From Pseudomonas capeferrum (lineage in GTDB: Bacteria; Pseudomonadota; Gammaproteobacteria; Pseudomonadales; Pseudomonadaceae), in contig NZ_JMIT01000003.1 of assembly GCF_000731675.1 (NCBI RefSeq), positions 920,412 to 978,951 of the forward strand: 58,540 nt of DNA, read 5' to 3'. Position 1 is the stretch's first letter, and each line of letters opens with the position of its first letter. The notes under the pieces are model-generated. The model did not search any database. It was not told where the DNA came from and saw nothing but the letters and a program-made list of their open reading frames with translations. The position numbers and the translations under genes were made by a program. This document shows, in pieces, positions 39,677 to 48,943 of this stretch.

Positions 39677-41083
39677 TCACCCTTTGCGTGTAGCACCGCT
39701 CGGTGGTTGCGGGGTATGCCGGCGCCAACGCAGCAACCCGGCCGCCAGGATCAGCCCCAGCAGCAAGGCGAGCAACCCGTACAGCTCGTCATAACCCAGC
39801 AGGGGCTTCTCGATGCGCAGGTAGCCCTGGTCCTTGAGCAGTGCCTGCAACGCTTCGTTGGCCTGGACCAGGCTGACCTGCCGCAACTTTCGCACCGGGT
39901 TGGCAAAGCGCCCGTCGTTGTAGTCGTTCAACGCCCCCCAGTAGTAGTCGGCCAAGGCGCTGTTGCCCTGGGTGCTCCAGCTTTCCCGGGCCATGCTGGC
40001 GCCCTTGATGCGGGCGAAGGTATCCGGGTCGAGGCCTTCCTTGCGCAGGTGGTCGAACAACCCCTGCATCACCTTGACCGCCTGGTCGACGTCGTCGCGT
40101 TCCAGGTCGGCGTTGAGGCTGAGCATGCCGCTGTCACCGAAGCTCTCGCGCTGTACCGACGGCCCGTAGGACAAGCCATTGCGCAGGCGCAGCTGGTCGT
40201 ACAGCGCCCAATCCAGGTAGCGCGACAGCAGGTCGAGGGTCGGCTGATGGTCGTTGTCCAGCACCGGCTCGATGAACAGCCAGTGCAGCTTGACGCTGTC
40301 GCCCAGCCAGCCGCGGGTCAGGTCGCGGCGTTGCTCGGCCTGCTGGCTGATGCTTTCAAGGTTGCGGCGCTCTTCCGGCTCGGTGGCTGGCAGCTCGCCA
40401 AAGGTGCGCTCCAGGTACGCCGGCAGCAGGCGGTCGAGGCCGCCGACCATGATCAGGGTCATGTTGTTGGCCGCGTACCAGCGGTCGCGCAAGGCCTGCA
40501 CCTGCTCCAGGGTCATGTCGTCGATGTTCGAGCGCTCGGCACACTTGAGGCCCAGTTCGGTCGCCAGTTGGTCACTGGCGGGGTGGCCGATGTCCTGGCG
40601 GTCCAGCCAGCGTTGCAGGTGGCCATAGTGGCCGCCGTCCTCGCGCTCGATGATCCTTTTCGCCGTGGCCAGGGCCTTGGCGTCGATAGGGGTGTCGCGG
40701 ATCACCGCCAGCAGCAGGTCGAGCACTTTACGCTGGTTACGCGCAGGTGCCTCGATCACGAACGTGGTGTCGGCGCTGCTGGTATAGGCGTTCCACTCGC
40801 CACCCAAGGCTTGCAGGCGCTCTTCCAGTCCGCCCTCGCCGGTTTCGTCGATACCGCTGAACAGCAGGTGCTCGAGCAGGTGTGGCAGCTCCTTCTGCTC
40901 ACAGTCGAAGTCATCCAGGCCAACCCCGACCACCAGGCGGATGGCCACGTGGTCACGTTCATAGCCGTCCTTGAGGATGACCTGCAGACCGTTGGGCAAC
41001 AGGTACCCCTCTACCCGCGAGCGGTCGAGGGCCAGGGTGGGCAGGCTGCAGATCAGCAGGCAAACGAACATCAGGCAACGCAT
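39677..41083 (-). CDS. Membrane-anchored M16-family zinc peptidase
   Basis: A 468-residue protein with a signal peptide (ending LPTLA). The inverted zinc motif HLLEHLLFSG (HxxEH) is present with a downstream glutamate region (IERE). It has an M16 C-terminal domain (residues about 190-400) with YGPSVQRESFGDSG near the end. Unusually, it finishes with a transmembrane helix (LYGLLALLLGLILAAGLL) and a basic tail, so it is probably tethered to the inner membrane with its catalytic part in the periplasm. The substrate is unknown. It starts 30 bp downstream of the Na/Pi symporter gene on the same strand. Confidence 0.87.
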   Translation of the reverse strand: MRCLMFVCLLICSLPTLALDRSRVEGYLLPNGLQVILKDGYERDHVAIRLVVGVGLDDFDCEQKELPHLLEHLLFSGIDETGEGGLEERLQALGGEWNAYTSSADTTFVIEAPARNQRKVLDLLLAVIRDTPIDAKALATAKRIIEREDGGHYGHLQRWLDRQDIGHPASDQLATELGLKCAERSNIDDMTLEQVQALRDRWYAANNMTLIMVGGLDRLLPAYLERTFGELPATEPEERRNLESISQQAEQRRDLTRGWLGDSVKLHWLFIEPVLDNDHQPTLDLLSRYLDWALYDQLRLRNGLSYGPSVQRESFGDSGMLSLNADLERDDVDQAVKVMQGLFDHLRKEGLDPDTFARIKGASMARESWSTQGNSALADYYWGALNDYNDGRFANPVRKLRQVSLVQANEALQALLKDQGYLRIEKPLLGYDELYGLLALLLGLILAAGLLRWRRHTPQPPSGATRKG

Positions 41084-41113
41084 GGGCGAGCTTGGCTCTC
41101 CTGGTAGGCGAAA

Positions 41114-42772
41114 TCACGGCAAGCGGGCTTCGTCCGGCACAGTGTCGAGCATCAGCCCGCCGGTGTCCGAGCCGCCTAGTACCACATAGGCACTGCTGCA
41201 GAACAAAGAGTTCAACCGCTTCATGTCGGCAATCAGCTCCAAGTGTAGCGAACTGGTCTCGATACTTTGCAACACCTTGCGTTGCAGGCGGCTGACATGC
41301 GCGTGGGCAAGGCGCCTTTCCTGCGCACGGAAACGGCGTTTCTCGCGCAGCAGCAACTGCGCGCTCTCGGGGTCTGCGCTGAGAAACACCGACAGGCCGA
41401 GGCGCAGGTTCGACAACAGCTGTTCTTGCAGGCCGGTCAGTTCCTCCAGGCCGACCTGGGAAAACGCCCGGCGTTGGCTGGTTTTCTGCTGCTGGACCTT
41501 GCGCAGCATGCGCTCGACCAGGTCGCAGGCCAGCTTGAGGTTGATCGCCAGTTCGATGATTTCGGCCCAGCGCCGGTTGTCGCGCTCGCTGAGGTCCTCC
41601 CGCGTCATTTGCGCCAGGTACAGTTTGATGGCGCTGTACAAGGCCTCGGCGTCCTCGCCCAAGGCACGCACCTGCTGTGGCAGGGCTGCTTGGGTGCCGC
41701 GCAGGGCGCCGAGCATGGCTTCGAGCAGGCTGTCGACAATATCGCCCAGGCGCAGGGTCTCGCGGGCGGCATTGGCCAGTGCCAGGCTGGGGGTGTCGAG
41801 CGCCGAGGCATCGAGGTGGCGCGGGCGCACTTGGCCGTTGCCGTTTTCGCGTTCGGGCAGCAAGCTGTTGCACAGCCGGCCCATAGGTTTGACGGTGGGC
41901 AGCATGATCAGGCAGCGCAAGGTGTTGTAGAGCAGGTGGAAGCCGATCACTAGCTCCTGAGGGCTGAAGCTCAGTGTGTCCATCCACGTCACCAGTGGGT
42001 GCAGCACCGGAATGATCAGCACCAGGCCGATCAGCTTGTACAGCAAGCTGCCCAGAGCCACACGCCGCCCGGCGGCGTTCTGCATGCTGGTGCTGATGAA
42101 TGCGAGCAAGCCGCTACCGATGTTGGCACCGACCACCAGGCCGATGGCCACCGGCAGGCTGATCAGTTCGGCGCCGGCCAGCGTCGCGGTGAGCAGCACG
42201 GCCGCCAGGCTGGAATAGGAAATCATGGCAAACAGCGCGCCGACCAGGGCATCGAGCAAGATGTCGCCGGTCAGCGAGGCGAACAGCACTTTCACCCCCT
42301 GGGCATGGGTGATGGGTGCAGCGGCCTGCACGATCAGCTCCAGGGCCAGGATGATCAAGCCAAGCCCGATCCCTACCCGGCCCAATTGGCCGACCCGGGT
42401 CTGCTTGCGGGAAAGGAAGAAGATCACCCCCAGAAAAATCAGCAGCGGTGACAGCCACGACAGGTCGAAGGTCAGCACCCTGGCCATGAGCGCGGTGCCG
42501 ACATCGGCGCCGAGCATGATCGCCAGGGCTGGCGTCATGGCCATCAGGCCCTGGCCGACGAAGGATGTGACCAGCATGGCGGTGGCGTTGCTGCTCTGCA
42601 CCATAGCGGTGACGAGGATCCCGGCGATGAACGCCAGGGGGCGCTTGTTCATGTTCTGGCTGATGATGCGGCGCAGGTCGGACCCGAATACCCGCAGGAT
42701 GCCAGTACGCACGATATGTGTACCCCAGACCAATAGCGTCACGGCCGAGAGCAGGTTGAGCAGGGTCAGCAT
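41114..42772 (-). CDS. Na/Pi-cotransporter family protein with PhoU-like tail
   Basis: A 552-residue protein. The N-terminal about 310 residues form two inverted membrane repeats of the NptA (Na+/phosphate) family, with the substrate motif VQSSNATAMLVTSF and, in the second half, a degenerate ISYSSLAAVLLT. The C-terminal about 200 residues are helical and PhoU-like (from DTPSLALANAARETLRLGDIVDSLL). It probably imports phosphate or another anion with sodium, or serves in regulation. There is a 30-bp gap to the M16 peptidase gene. Confidence 0.88.
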   Translation of the reverse strand: MLTLLNLLSAVTLLVWGTHIVRTGILRVFGSDLRRIISQNMNKRPLAFIAGILVTAMVQSSNATAMLVTSFVGQGLMAMTPALAIMLGADVGTALMARVLTFDLSWLSPLLIFLGVIFFLSRKQTRVGQLGRVGIGLGLIILALELIVQAAAPITHAQGVKVLFASLTGDILLDALVGALFAMISYSSLAAVLLTATLAGAELISLPVAIGLVVGANIGSGLLAFISTSMQNAAGRRVALGSLLYKLIGLVLIIPVLHPLVTWMDTLSFSPQELVIGFHLLYNTLRCLIMLPTVKPMGRLCNSLLPERENGNGQVRPRHLDASALDTPSLALANAARETLRLGDIVDSLLEAMLGALRGTQAALPQQVRALGEDAEALYSAIKLYLAQMTREDLSERDNRRWAEIIELAINLKLACDLVERMLRKVQQQKTSQRRAFSQVGLEELTGLQEQLLSNLRLGLSVFLSADPESAQLLLREKRRFRAQERRLAHAHVSRLQRKVLQSIETSSLHLELIADMKRLNSLFCSSAYVVLGGSDTGGLMLDTVPDEARLP

Positions 42773-42958
42773 GGCGAAGCCCCCTGTTGCCGATGGCCCA
42801 TGCGGGCCAAGAAGTGGAGCGTGGGCGCTTGAGAAATTTCAGTGCCCACTCAAAGCTTTAGTTGTTTTGCGCAGCTGTTGCCAGCTTCGCATGGCTGTCA
42901 CTCATTTGAAACACACCGCGCATGAATGATTGCCCTGTATTTCTGTGGCCGCATAAAC

Positions 42959-42988
42959 GAAAAAGAGCCCCGAAGGGCCCTTTTCTGC
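42959..42988 (-). terminator. Intrinsic terminator after the terC-family gene
   Basis: On the minus strand, arms AAAAGGGCCC/GGGCTCTTTT with one G-U-type mismatch and a TTCG loop, ending in a T run. It starts 17 bp beyond the stop. Confidence 0.82.
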
Positions 42989-43004
42989 AAAACGCTTCCT
43001 GGGT

Positions 43005-43775
43005 TTATTGACCCGGAATGTCCTTGCGCAGTTTCACCGGATCATTCTCTTTGCCATCCTTGCGCGACAAGGCAGTGCGCATACGGATGTTGATCGCTTC
43101 CACCGCCAGCGAGAACGCCATGGCGAAGTAGACGTAGCCTTTTGGCACATGCACGTCGAACGATTCGGCGATCAGTACGGTACCGACCACGATCAGGAAC
43201 GACAGCGCGAGCATCTTCAGCGAAGGGTGCTTGTCGATGAAGTTGCTGATGGCACCAGCGCACAGCATCATCACCAGCACGGCGACGACGATGGCGGCGA
43301 TCATCACCGGCACATGGGACACCATGCCCACTGCGGTGATCACCGAGTCCAGCGAGAACACGATGTCGATGATGGCGATCTGGATGATGGTGTAGAAGAA
43401 CTTGCCGCCCGCGCCTTTGGGCTCGTCGCTGCTTTCGTCTTCGCCTTCCAGGCCGTGGTAGATCTCCTGCGAGCTCTTCCACAGCAGGAACAGGCCACCG
43501 AAGAACAGGATCAGGTCGCGCCCGGAGATGCCATGGCCGAAGACCTCGAACAGGTCGGCAGTCAGGCGCATGACCCAGGTGATCGACAGCAGCAAGAGGA
43601 TGCGCGTGACCATGGCCAGGGCCAGGCCGAAGATCCGGGTACGTGGCTGCATGTGCTTGGGCATGCGGCTGACCAGGATCGAGATCATGATGATGTTGTC
43701 GATCCCGAGCACGATCTCAAGCGCGGTGAGGGTGAAAAAGGCAACCCAGATTTCCGGGCTGGTCAGCCATTCCAT
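43005..43775 (-). CDS. TerC-family integral membrane protein
   Basis: A 256-residue protein with about seven transmembrane helices. The TerC signature EIVLGIDNIIMISILV at the start and the second DIVFSLDSVITAVGMV repeat each contain the conserved Asp thought to bind metal. Some TerC proteins export manganese or confer tellurite resistance; which applies here cannot be told. A cytoplasmic loop EGEDESSDEPKGAGG lies between helices. It is monocistronic, with its own terminator. Confidence 0.9.
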   Translation of the reverse strand: MEWLTSPEIWVAFFTLTALEIVLGIDNIIMISILVSRMPKHMQPRTRIFGLALAMVTRILLLLSITWVMRLTADLFEVFGHGISGRDLILFFGGLFLLWKSSQEIYHGLEGEDESSDEPKGAGGKFFYTIIQIAIIDIVFSLDSVITAVGMVSHVPVMIAAIVVAVLVMMLCAGAISNFIDKHPSLKMLALSFLIVVGTVLIAESFDVHVPKGYVYFAMAFSLAVEAINIRMRTALSRKDGKENDPVKLRKDIPGQ

Positions 43776-43847
43776 GTGTATTCCTTCGAGCGATAAAGGC
43801 GACGCGCCCGGACAAGGGGCGCGTCGCGGTAGGGTAATACGTGTTTA

Positions 43848-45155
43848 TTAAAGACTACTGAACAGCGGGAAAATGCCCATCAGCAATGCGGCGAGCATTA
43901 TGCACAGGCACACCAGAACTGCCCACTTCAAGGTGAAGCGCTGGTGGTCGCCGAATTCGATGCCGGCCAGGGCCACCAGCAGGTAGGTGGAGGGTACCAG
44001 GGGGCTGAGCAGGTGTACCGGCTGGCCGACGATCGACGCACGGGCCATCTCGACCGGGCTGATGCCATAGTGGCTCGCCGCTTCGGCAAGCACCGGCAAC
44101 ACGCCGTAGTAGAAGGCGTCGTTGGACATGAAGAAGGTGAACGGCATGCTCACGATCGCAGTGATCACCGCCAGGTACGGACCCATTGCATCGGGGATGA
44201 CCGCCAGCAGGCTCTTGGACATGGCATCGACCATGCCGGTGCCCGACAGGATGCCGGTGAAGATACCTGCGGCGAAGATCAGCCCGGTGACGGCCAGCAC
44301 GCTGCCGGCATGGGCGGCAATGCGATCTTTCTGCTGTTGCAGGCAGGGGTAGTTGACGATCATGGCGATGCTGAAGGCGATCATGAACAGCACCGGCAGT
44401 GGCAGTACGCCTGCGATCAGGGCAACCATCAGGGCTGCGGTCAGGGCGCCGTTGAAGTACAGGAGCTTGGGGCGACGCGCATCCGGGTACTGCGAAACGG
44501 TGATTTCGCTGTGGTCGATGTCGTCGGTCGGCAGGTGCAGTTCACCCAGACGAGCGCGCTCGCGTTTGCCGTACATATAGGCAATGGCCAGGATCGCCAG
44601 CACGCCGAACAGCATCGCCGGGATCATCGGCACGAAAATGTCCGATGGGTCCACGTGCAGGGCGCTGGCGGCGCGGGCGGTCGGGCCACCCCACGGGGTC
44701 ATGTTCATCACACCGCCGGCGAGAATGATCAGCCCGGCCATGATCCGCGGGCTCATGCCCAAGCGGCTGTACATCGGCAACATGGCGGCGCAGCAGATCA
44801 TGTAGGTGGTGGCGCCGTCACCGTCGAGCGAGACCACCAGGGCCAGCACGGCGGTGCCCACCGAGACTTTTAGCGGGTCACCTTTGACCAGCTTGAGGAT
44901 CTTGCGCACGGCCGGGTCGAACAGGCCAGAGTCGATCATCAGGGCGAAATAGAGAATGGCGAACATCAACATCACGCCGGTGGGCGCGAGTTTGCTGATG
45001 CCTTCGAGCATCATCGGGCCGATCTTGGCGGAAAAACCACCGAACAGGGCGAACAGGATCGGTACCAGGATCAGCGCGATCAAGGCCGACAGGCGCTTGG
45101 TCATGATCAGGTACATGAAGGTGATGACCATGGCAAAGCCGAGGAAGGTCAGCAT
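43848..45155 (-). CDS. Citrate:cation symporter, CitMHS family
   Basis: A 435-residue protein with about 12 hydrophobic segments. Family landmarks include GDGATTYMICCAAMLPMYSRLG, GGVMNMTPWGGPTARAA and PFTFFMSNDAFYYGVLPVL, followed by VGQPVHLLSPLVPSTYLLVALAG. CitMHS proteins import citrate complexed with Mg2+ or Ca2+. The regulator that usually accompanies citrate transport is not in the window. It is divergent from the GFA gene across a 267-bp gap that must hold both promoters; I saw no clear operator there. Confidence 0.9.
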   Translation of the reverse strand: MLTFLGFAMVITFMYLIMTKRLSALIALILVPILFALFGGFSAKIGPMMLEGISKLAPTGVMLMFAILYFALMIDSGLFDPAVRKILKLVKGDPLKVSVGTAVLALVVSLDGDGATTYMICCAAMLPMYSRLGMSPRIMAGLIILAGGVMNMTPWGGPTARAASALHVDPSDIFVPMIPAMLFGVLAILAIAYMYGKRERARLGELHLPTDDIDHSEITVSQYPDARRPKLLYFNGALTAALMVALIAGVLPLPVLFMIAFSIAMIVNYPCLQQQKDRIAAHAGSVLAVTGLIFAAGIFTGILSGTGMVDAMSKSLLAVIPDAMGPYLAVITAIVSMPFTFFMSNDAFYYGVLPVLAEAASHYGISPVEMARASIVGQPVHLLSPLVPSTYLLVALAGIEFGDHQRFTLKWAVLVCLCIMLAALLMGIFPLFSSL

Positions 45156-45422
45156 GGCAATACTCCAGGCGTGGCGCGGCGAAAGGACAGTCGATTCGGG
45201 CGGATCAGCGCGTCGGGCGCTGCGCAGGGAGCTTGCGAAGGGGCACTACGAGAAGGCGGGCACAGGAATACATCAGAATCACCATTGTTGTTGTTGATTG
45301 GGCCGGGCGCGGAAAATTCCGGATGCCCTGGCTGACCGGTCTTGTGCCGGTAGTGGGCGCTATCCTATGAGGGCAAGCTTTCAGCCAGCTTTCGCTGAGA
45401 CAAAGGCGACAGGAGGTAGGTG

Positions 45423-45824
45423 ATGCAGGATGTGACCGAGGGTGGCTGCCATTGTGGCGCCTTGCGTTATCGGTTGGAGGGCGCGCTGACGGATGTTGCC
45501 CACTGCCATTGCACGATTTGTCGGCGGGTCAGTGGTGGTTTGGTGGTGACCTGGCTGACTCTGCCCCGCTCGGGTTTTCAATGGTTGGCGGGCGAGCCGA
45601 ACTGCTACGTGGCACCGGCCAGTTGCAGCCGGTACTTCTGTGGGCATTGCGGGGCGCATGTGGCACTGGTCACTGCGCACAGCCCGCACAGCATCGATGT
45701 GACGGTGGCGACGCTGGACCACCCGGAACGGGTACGGGCCAACCGGCATATCTGGATTGGTAGCCGGTTGCCCTGGTTGCACCTGGATGAGGACTTGCCG
45801 GGCGAGGCTGAGGAAAGCTTGTAG
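45423..45824 (+). CDS. GFA-family zinc-cysteine protein
   Basis: A 133-residue protein of the GFA/CENP-V fold. The zinc-binding cysteines are in GGCHCGALRY, AHCHCTICRR and YFCGHCGAHVAL, in the standard order. The family includes a proposed glutathione-formaldehyde activating enzyme and many proteins of unknown function. An AGGAGG site six bases before ATG 45423 fixes the start; the adjacent GTG 45420 is less likely. Its stop codon abuts a REP doublet. Confidence 0.9.
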   Translation: MQDVTEGGCHCGALRYRLEGALTDVAHCHCTICRRVSGGLVVTWLTLPRSGFQWLAGEPNCYVAPASCSRYFCGHCGAHVALVTAHSPHSIDVTVATLDHPERVRANRHIWIGSRLPWLHLDEDLPGEAEESL

Positions 45825-45929
45825 GAGCGGCCTTGCGTCGCGAAAGGGCTGCGCAGCGGCCCCGGGATTTGGGACTGTCAGTTTTTTTGTGTTCCGACCG
45901 GCCCGGCGCCCCGGCAAGGCCGCTCCTAC
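45821..45929. repeat. REP doublet between the GFA and DUF4105 genes
   Basis: The outer arms GTAGGAGCGGCCTTG (45821-45835) and CAAGGCCGCTCCTAC (45915-45929) are perfect. The left element continues TCGCGAAAGGG as in the REP pair at the window start. The doublet fills the whole gap between two convergent genes and overlaps the GFA stop codon. Confidence 0.85.
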
Positions 45930-47881
45930 AACTGCAGCCCACCTGCGGCCTTGTGCAATGCCCGCAAATGCTCGCCCACTTGCTTCACGTTGGCCTCGAT
46001 CGCGGCAATTTCCTTGGCCCGCGACGGGTCCAGCAGCGCCCTCACCTCTTTGTCCAGGTCGGTGCTCAGCCGCAGCAACTGGGCCTGCCGCTCGCTGCTG
46101 ACCTTCTCCAGGTGCTTGCGCTCATCAGGCTGCGGCAAGCCGTAGCCTTTGGCATCGAGCAGTTCTGCCGGGCGGCTGAGAAAACCGCTGTTGGCGAGCA
46201 TCTGCTGCAGCGTCTGGTTGGCCTTGTCGATGCTGCCATCCTTCAGTGCAGCAGCGTTCAGGTAGCGCTGCTTGACTTCGTCCTGGGCCAGCAACAGCTG
46301 GCGCCGCAAGCTGGCCTGTTCCAGCAGCAGCAAGGCGGCGCTGGTGCGTAGGTCGGCCTGGGCGAACCAGCTGCGGCGCTGCTCGGCATCCAGGGCCAGC
46401 CAGTCCTCGACCTTGTCCTGCTTGATCGGCAGCTGTTTTTTCAGCACGTCGAACATGGCCTGGTAGCGGTCGCGGTAGGAGTCGAAGCGGTAACCCAGGC
46501 GCAGCGCTTCGCGCGGGTCATCGAGCACACGGGTATCGGCAATGCCCCGCCCTTTGAGCACCTCCAGCAAGCCGTTGGGCATGATGCTGTCCAGGTCGTT
46601 CAGGCGTGGGTTAGCCGTGCCGCTGCGTAGCAGTTTCAGCGACTCGACCGCGCAGTTGTTGGACAGGAAGTAGTAATTGCCGTCGTAGCTCCAGTGCATT
46701 TCTGCGGCCTGGCGCACCAGGTTCTCGACTTCCTGGCGGTCGAGCCTGAGCGGGATCGAGGCCAGGCTGCGCAGCTCGGTCTTGGTGTATTCATCGATCA
46801 CCTGGCCCAAGGGCAGCACGAACAGCCGCGACGGGTAAGCGCCGACCAGGCCGTCCCAACTGGACAGCTGCACATCGTTGACGAAGGCGCGGTACGACAG
46901 CACCAGGTGCTGGTCGAGGTCCAGGCGGCAATCCGGGCCGCGCGGCCGGCCAGGCTTGCAGATGACCAGGCGCAGCATGCTGTGGCCCCAGCGGCTGACC
47001 CAGTTCTGATTGGCTTCGGCCAGCAGGTAGTCGACTTCATAGACGCGCTCGGGGTCGATCTCGCCCAGCGGCTGGCGGGCGAAGTCGCTGCCGGCATTGA
47101 GGAACGGCAGGCCTTTGGCACAGGCTTGTTGCTCGGGGGCCCAGCCGAAGTGGTCGCGCAGGTACTGGTTCAAGGCTGGGCGCCGGCAGGCATAGCTCGG
47201 GTCGAGGAGGAAGTACTCCATGTTGACCGCGATGAATTCCTTGGGGCTGCTCAGCTCATAGCTGTCGGGGCTGCGCACGAACTGGCCGTTGTGCTGCTCG
47301 CGTTCGCCACGGCGGCCGACATACTGCTGCCAGCCGGCAAGGTCGAGCAGGCGCGGGTCATCGCTCAAGGTGAAGCGCCGCTCGGCCTGGCCGCGGCACA
47401 CCTCTGGCAGGCCGACTTTGCCCACGGTGCCCTGCTGGCGCTTGCAGCGGGCGATCAGCGAGCGCTCGGTAGCGGGCCATAGCCGTGCGCGGTCGTAAAT
47501 GTGGGTCAGCTCATGCAGCACAGTGGCCAACAACTCCTCCCGCACGGTGCCATGCGGGCGGTCGGTACGTTCGTGGGCGGCGCTGCCATCAGCCAGCCCT
47601 GGCAACAGGCGGCTGTTGAGCTCCAGGGTGGAAACCAGCGATGCCTGACCATACGCGTCGGCAGGCATGCGCGCGCTCCAGCTGACCAGCACACGCCGGT
47701 CCAGTTGCTGTTTGAAGCGCGGCGGCAGCTTGCCCAGCGCTTCGTCGAGCAGTGCCTGGCTGGCTTGAGTTTGTTGAGGGTCGAGGCCGGAAGCCTGCAG
47801 CACCAGCTGCAGGTCGGCCAGGGCGGGCGTACCGAGCAGCGTCAGGGCGCAGCCGAGCAGCCAGGCACGCACCTGGTTCAC
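45926..47881 (-). CDS. Secreted DUF4105 protein with an added HExxH metalloprotease-like domain
   Basis: A 651-residue protein with a signal peptide ending PALA. The N-terminal half has a zincin motif, His123-Glu-Leu-Thr-His127 (LLATVLHELTHIYD). A possible third ligand is Glu222 in FIAVNMEYFLLDP. The middle (about 285-440) is DUF4105: His300 in WVSRWGHSMLRLV and Asn409-Cys410 in FLSNNCAVESLK sit where NlpC/papain-like enzymes place a His/Cys pair. A helical, coiled-coil-rich C-terminus (about 480-651) follows. The function is unknown, but two putative catalytic centres in one periplasmic protein is unusual. It is cotranscribed with a DUF2388 gene (4-bp overlap at 47878-47881). Confidence 0.78.
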   Translation of the reverse strand: MNQVRAWLLGCALTLLGTPALADLQLVLQASGLDPQQTQASQALLDEALGKLPPRFKQQLDRRVLVSWSARMPADAYGQASLVSTLELNSRLLPGLADGSAAHERTDRPHGTVREELLATVLHELTHIYDRARLWPATERSLIARCKRQQGTVGKVGLPEVCRGQAERRFTLSDDPRLLDLAGWQQYVGRRGEREQHNGQFVRSPDSYELSSPKEFIAVNMEYFLLDPSYACRRPALNQYLRDHFGWAPEQQACAKGLPFLNAGSDFARQPLGEIDPERVYEVDYLLAEANQNWVSRWGHSMLRLVICKPGRPRGPDCRLDLDQHLVLSYRAFVNDVQLSSWDGLVGAYPSRLFVLPLGQVIDEYTKTELRSLASIPLRLDRQEVENLVRQAAEMHWSYDGNYYFLSNNCAVESLKLLRSGTANPRLNDLDSIMPNGLLEVLKGRGIADTRVLDDPREALRLGYRFDSYRDRYQAMFDVLKKQLPIKQDKVEDWLALDAEQRRSWFAQADLRTSAALLLLEQASLRRQLLLAQDEVKQRYLNAAALKDGSIDKANQTLQQMLANSGFLSRPAELLDAKGYGLPQPDERKHLEKVSSERQAQLLRLSTDLDKEVRALLDPSRAKEIAAIEANVKQVGEHLRALHKAAGGLQL

Positions 47882-48198
47882 AGTGCCAGGATGGCTTCGG
47901 CCAGTACCTGGTCGCTGGCGCCACGCGCTTCAGGCAGGCGCTCGCGCAGGGTGTTGAAGGCAGCCTCGAGTTGGGCGCCACGGATGTCACCGTTGCTGGC
48001 GACGAAGCTGGCAGCATCGTCGTGCGCTTCACGCACGACTTTGGAGTCACGGATCGATGTAGTGGTGTCTGAGGTGAAATCGATCGAGCGGCCGAAGGCG
48101 CGCACGATGATATTGCTGGTGGCCACCAGAGTCTGTGCCTGGGCCAGGTCGGCCAGCAGCAGCATGCCGAGGGTAGCGGCGATCAGCGGTTTACGCAT
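47878..48198 (-). CDS. DUF2388 small secreted protein, copy 1
   Basis: A 106-residue protein with a signal peptide ending AQA. The DUF2388 core is DDAASFVASNGDIRGAQLEAAF, and it finishes LAEAILAL. It is the copy nearest the DUF4105 gene and overlaps its start by 4 bp, so the two are translated together. Function unknown; a role as partner or substrate of the DUF4105 protein is inferred from this coupling only. Confidence 0.85.
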   Translation of the reverse strand: MRKPLIAATLGMLLLADLAQAQTLVATSNIIVRAFGRSIDFTSDTTTSIRDSKVVREAHDDAASFVASNGDIRGAQLEAAFNTLRERLPEARGASDQVLAEAILAL

Positions 48199-48234
48199 GG
48201 AGCATCTCCGAAAAATACAGGGAGTCAGGTGTAG

Positions 48235-48540
48235 TCATTGGACGAGAATTGCCTGCGCCAGTTCCAGGTCGCCGACAGCCTGCCGTGCACAGGGGTGGCG
48301 CAGTGAATCGAGAGCCGCTTCCAGGCGCGCACCGCGAATCATGCCATCGCTGGCGACGAATGCTGCTGCATCGTCACGGGCCTGGCTGACCAGCTTGCGG
48401 TCAAACGGCGCGGTGGTGACTTGGCTGGTGACATAGCCGGTGATGACCAGGCTTTGTGTGGTGGTGTCCATGGCATGGGCACTTGCCATGCTCAGGGGCA
48501 CGCCAACGGCGGCGAACAAAAACGGCAAAAGATAACGCAT
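48235..48540 (-). CDS. DUF2388 small secreted protein, copy 2
   Basis: A 101-residue paralogue with a signal peptide ending SAHA. The core is DDAAAFVASDGMIRGARLEAAL. It is the most divergent of the three: it has a cysteine (RHPCAR) and ends LAQAILVQ instead of AILAL. It begins 85 bp downstream of copy 3 and lies 36 bp upstream of copy 1 on the same strand. Confidence 0.83.
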   Translation of the reverse strand: MRYLLPFLFAAVGVPLSMASAHAMDTTTQSLVITGYVTSQVTTAPFDRKLVSQARDDAAAFVASDGMIRGARLEAALDSLRHPCARQAVGDLELAQAILVQ

Positions 48541-48625
48541 GGGCTTCTAAAGGCTTGAAACGTGGGCGTGAAGGCGCGTGCGGCTGTGCGGGCGAACCCC
48601 ACGAGCCGCACGGCTCAGTTGCAGG

Positions 48626-48943
48626 TCAGAGCGCCAGGATGGCCTGTGCCAACTGTGCGTCGCTGGCCTGCAGGGTTGGCATCTGCCCACGAATGTGCAG
48701 GAAGGCGCTTTCCAGCTTGGCGCCGCGAATAGCGCCTTGGCTGCCGACGAAGCTGGCGGCGTCGTCACGGGCGGCCTGGACGATCTTGTCGTCGCGGAAC
48801 GACGAAGACACGTCGGAAGTGGCGTCGGTCGAGGCGGCTACAGCGCCCACGACTGCGTCGGTGGTGACGACGAAGCTGGTGGCGCTGGCGGTGCCTGCCA
48901 GGCTCAGCATCAGGGCGGCGCCAATCAGATGTTTACGGGACAT
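48626..48943 (-). CDS. DUF2388 small secreted protein, copy 3
   Basis: A 105-residue paralogue with a signal peptide ending SATA. The core is DDAASFVGSQGAIRGAKLESAF, and it ends LAQAILAL. It is the first of the three in transcription order, so the operon promoter should lie upstream of 48943. It shares a TTDAxV segment followed by a TSD...S-R-D-x-K motif with copy 1. Confidence 0.85.
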   Translation of the reverse strand: MSRKHLIGAALMLSLAGTASATSFVVTTDAVVGAVAASTDATSDVSSSFRDDKIVQAARDDAASFVGSQGAIRGAKLESAFLHIRGQMPTLQASDAQLAQAILAL

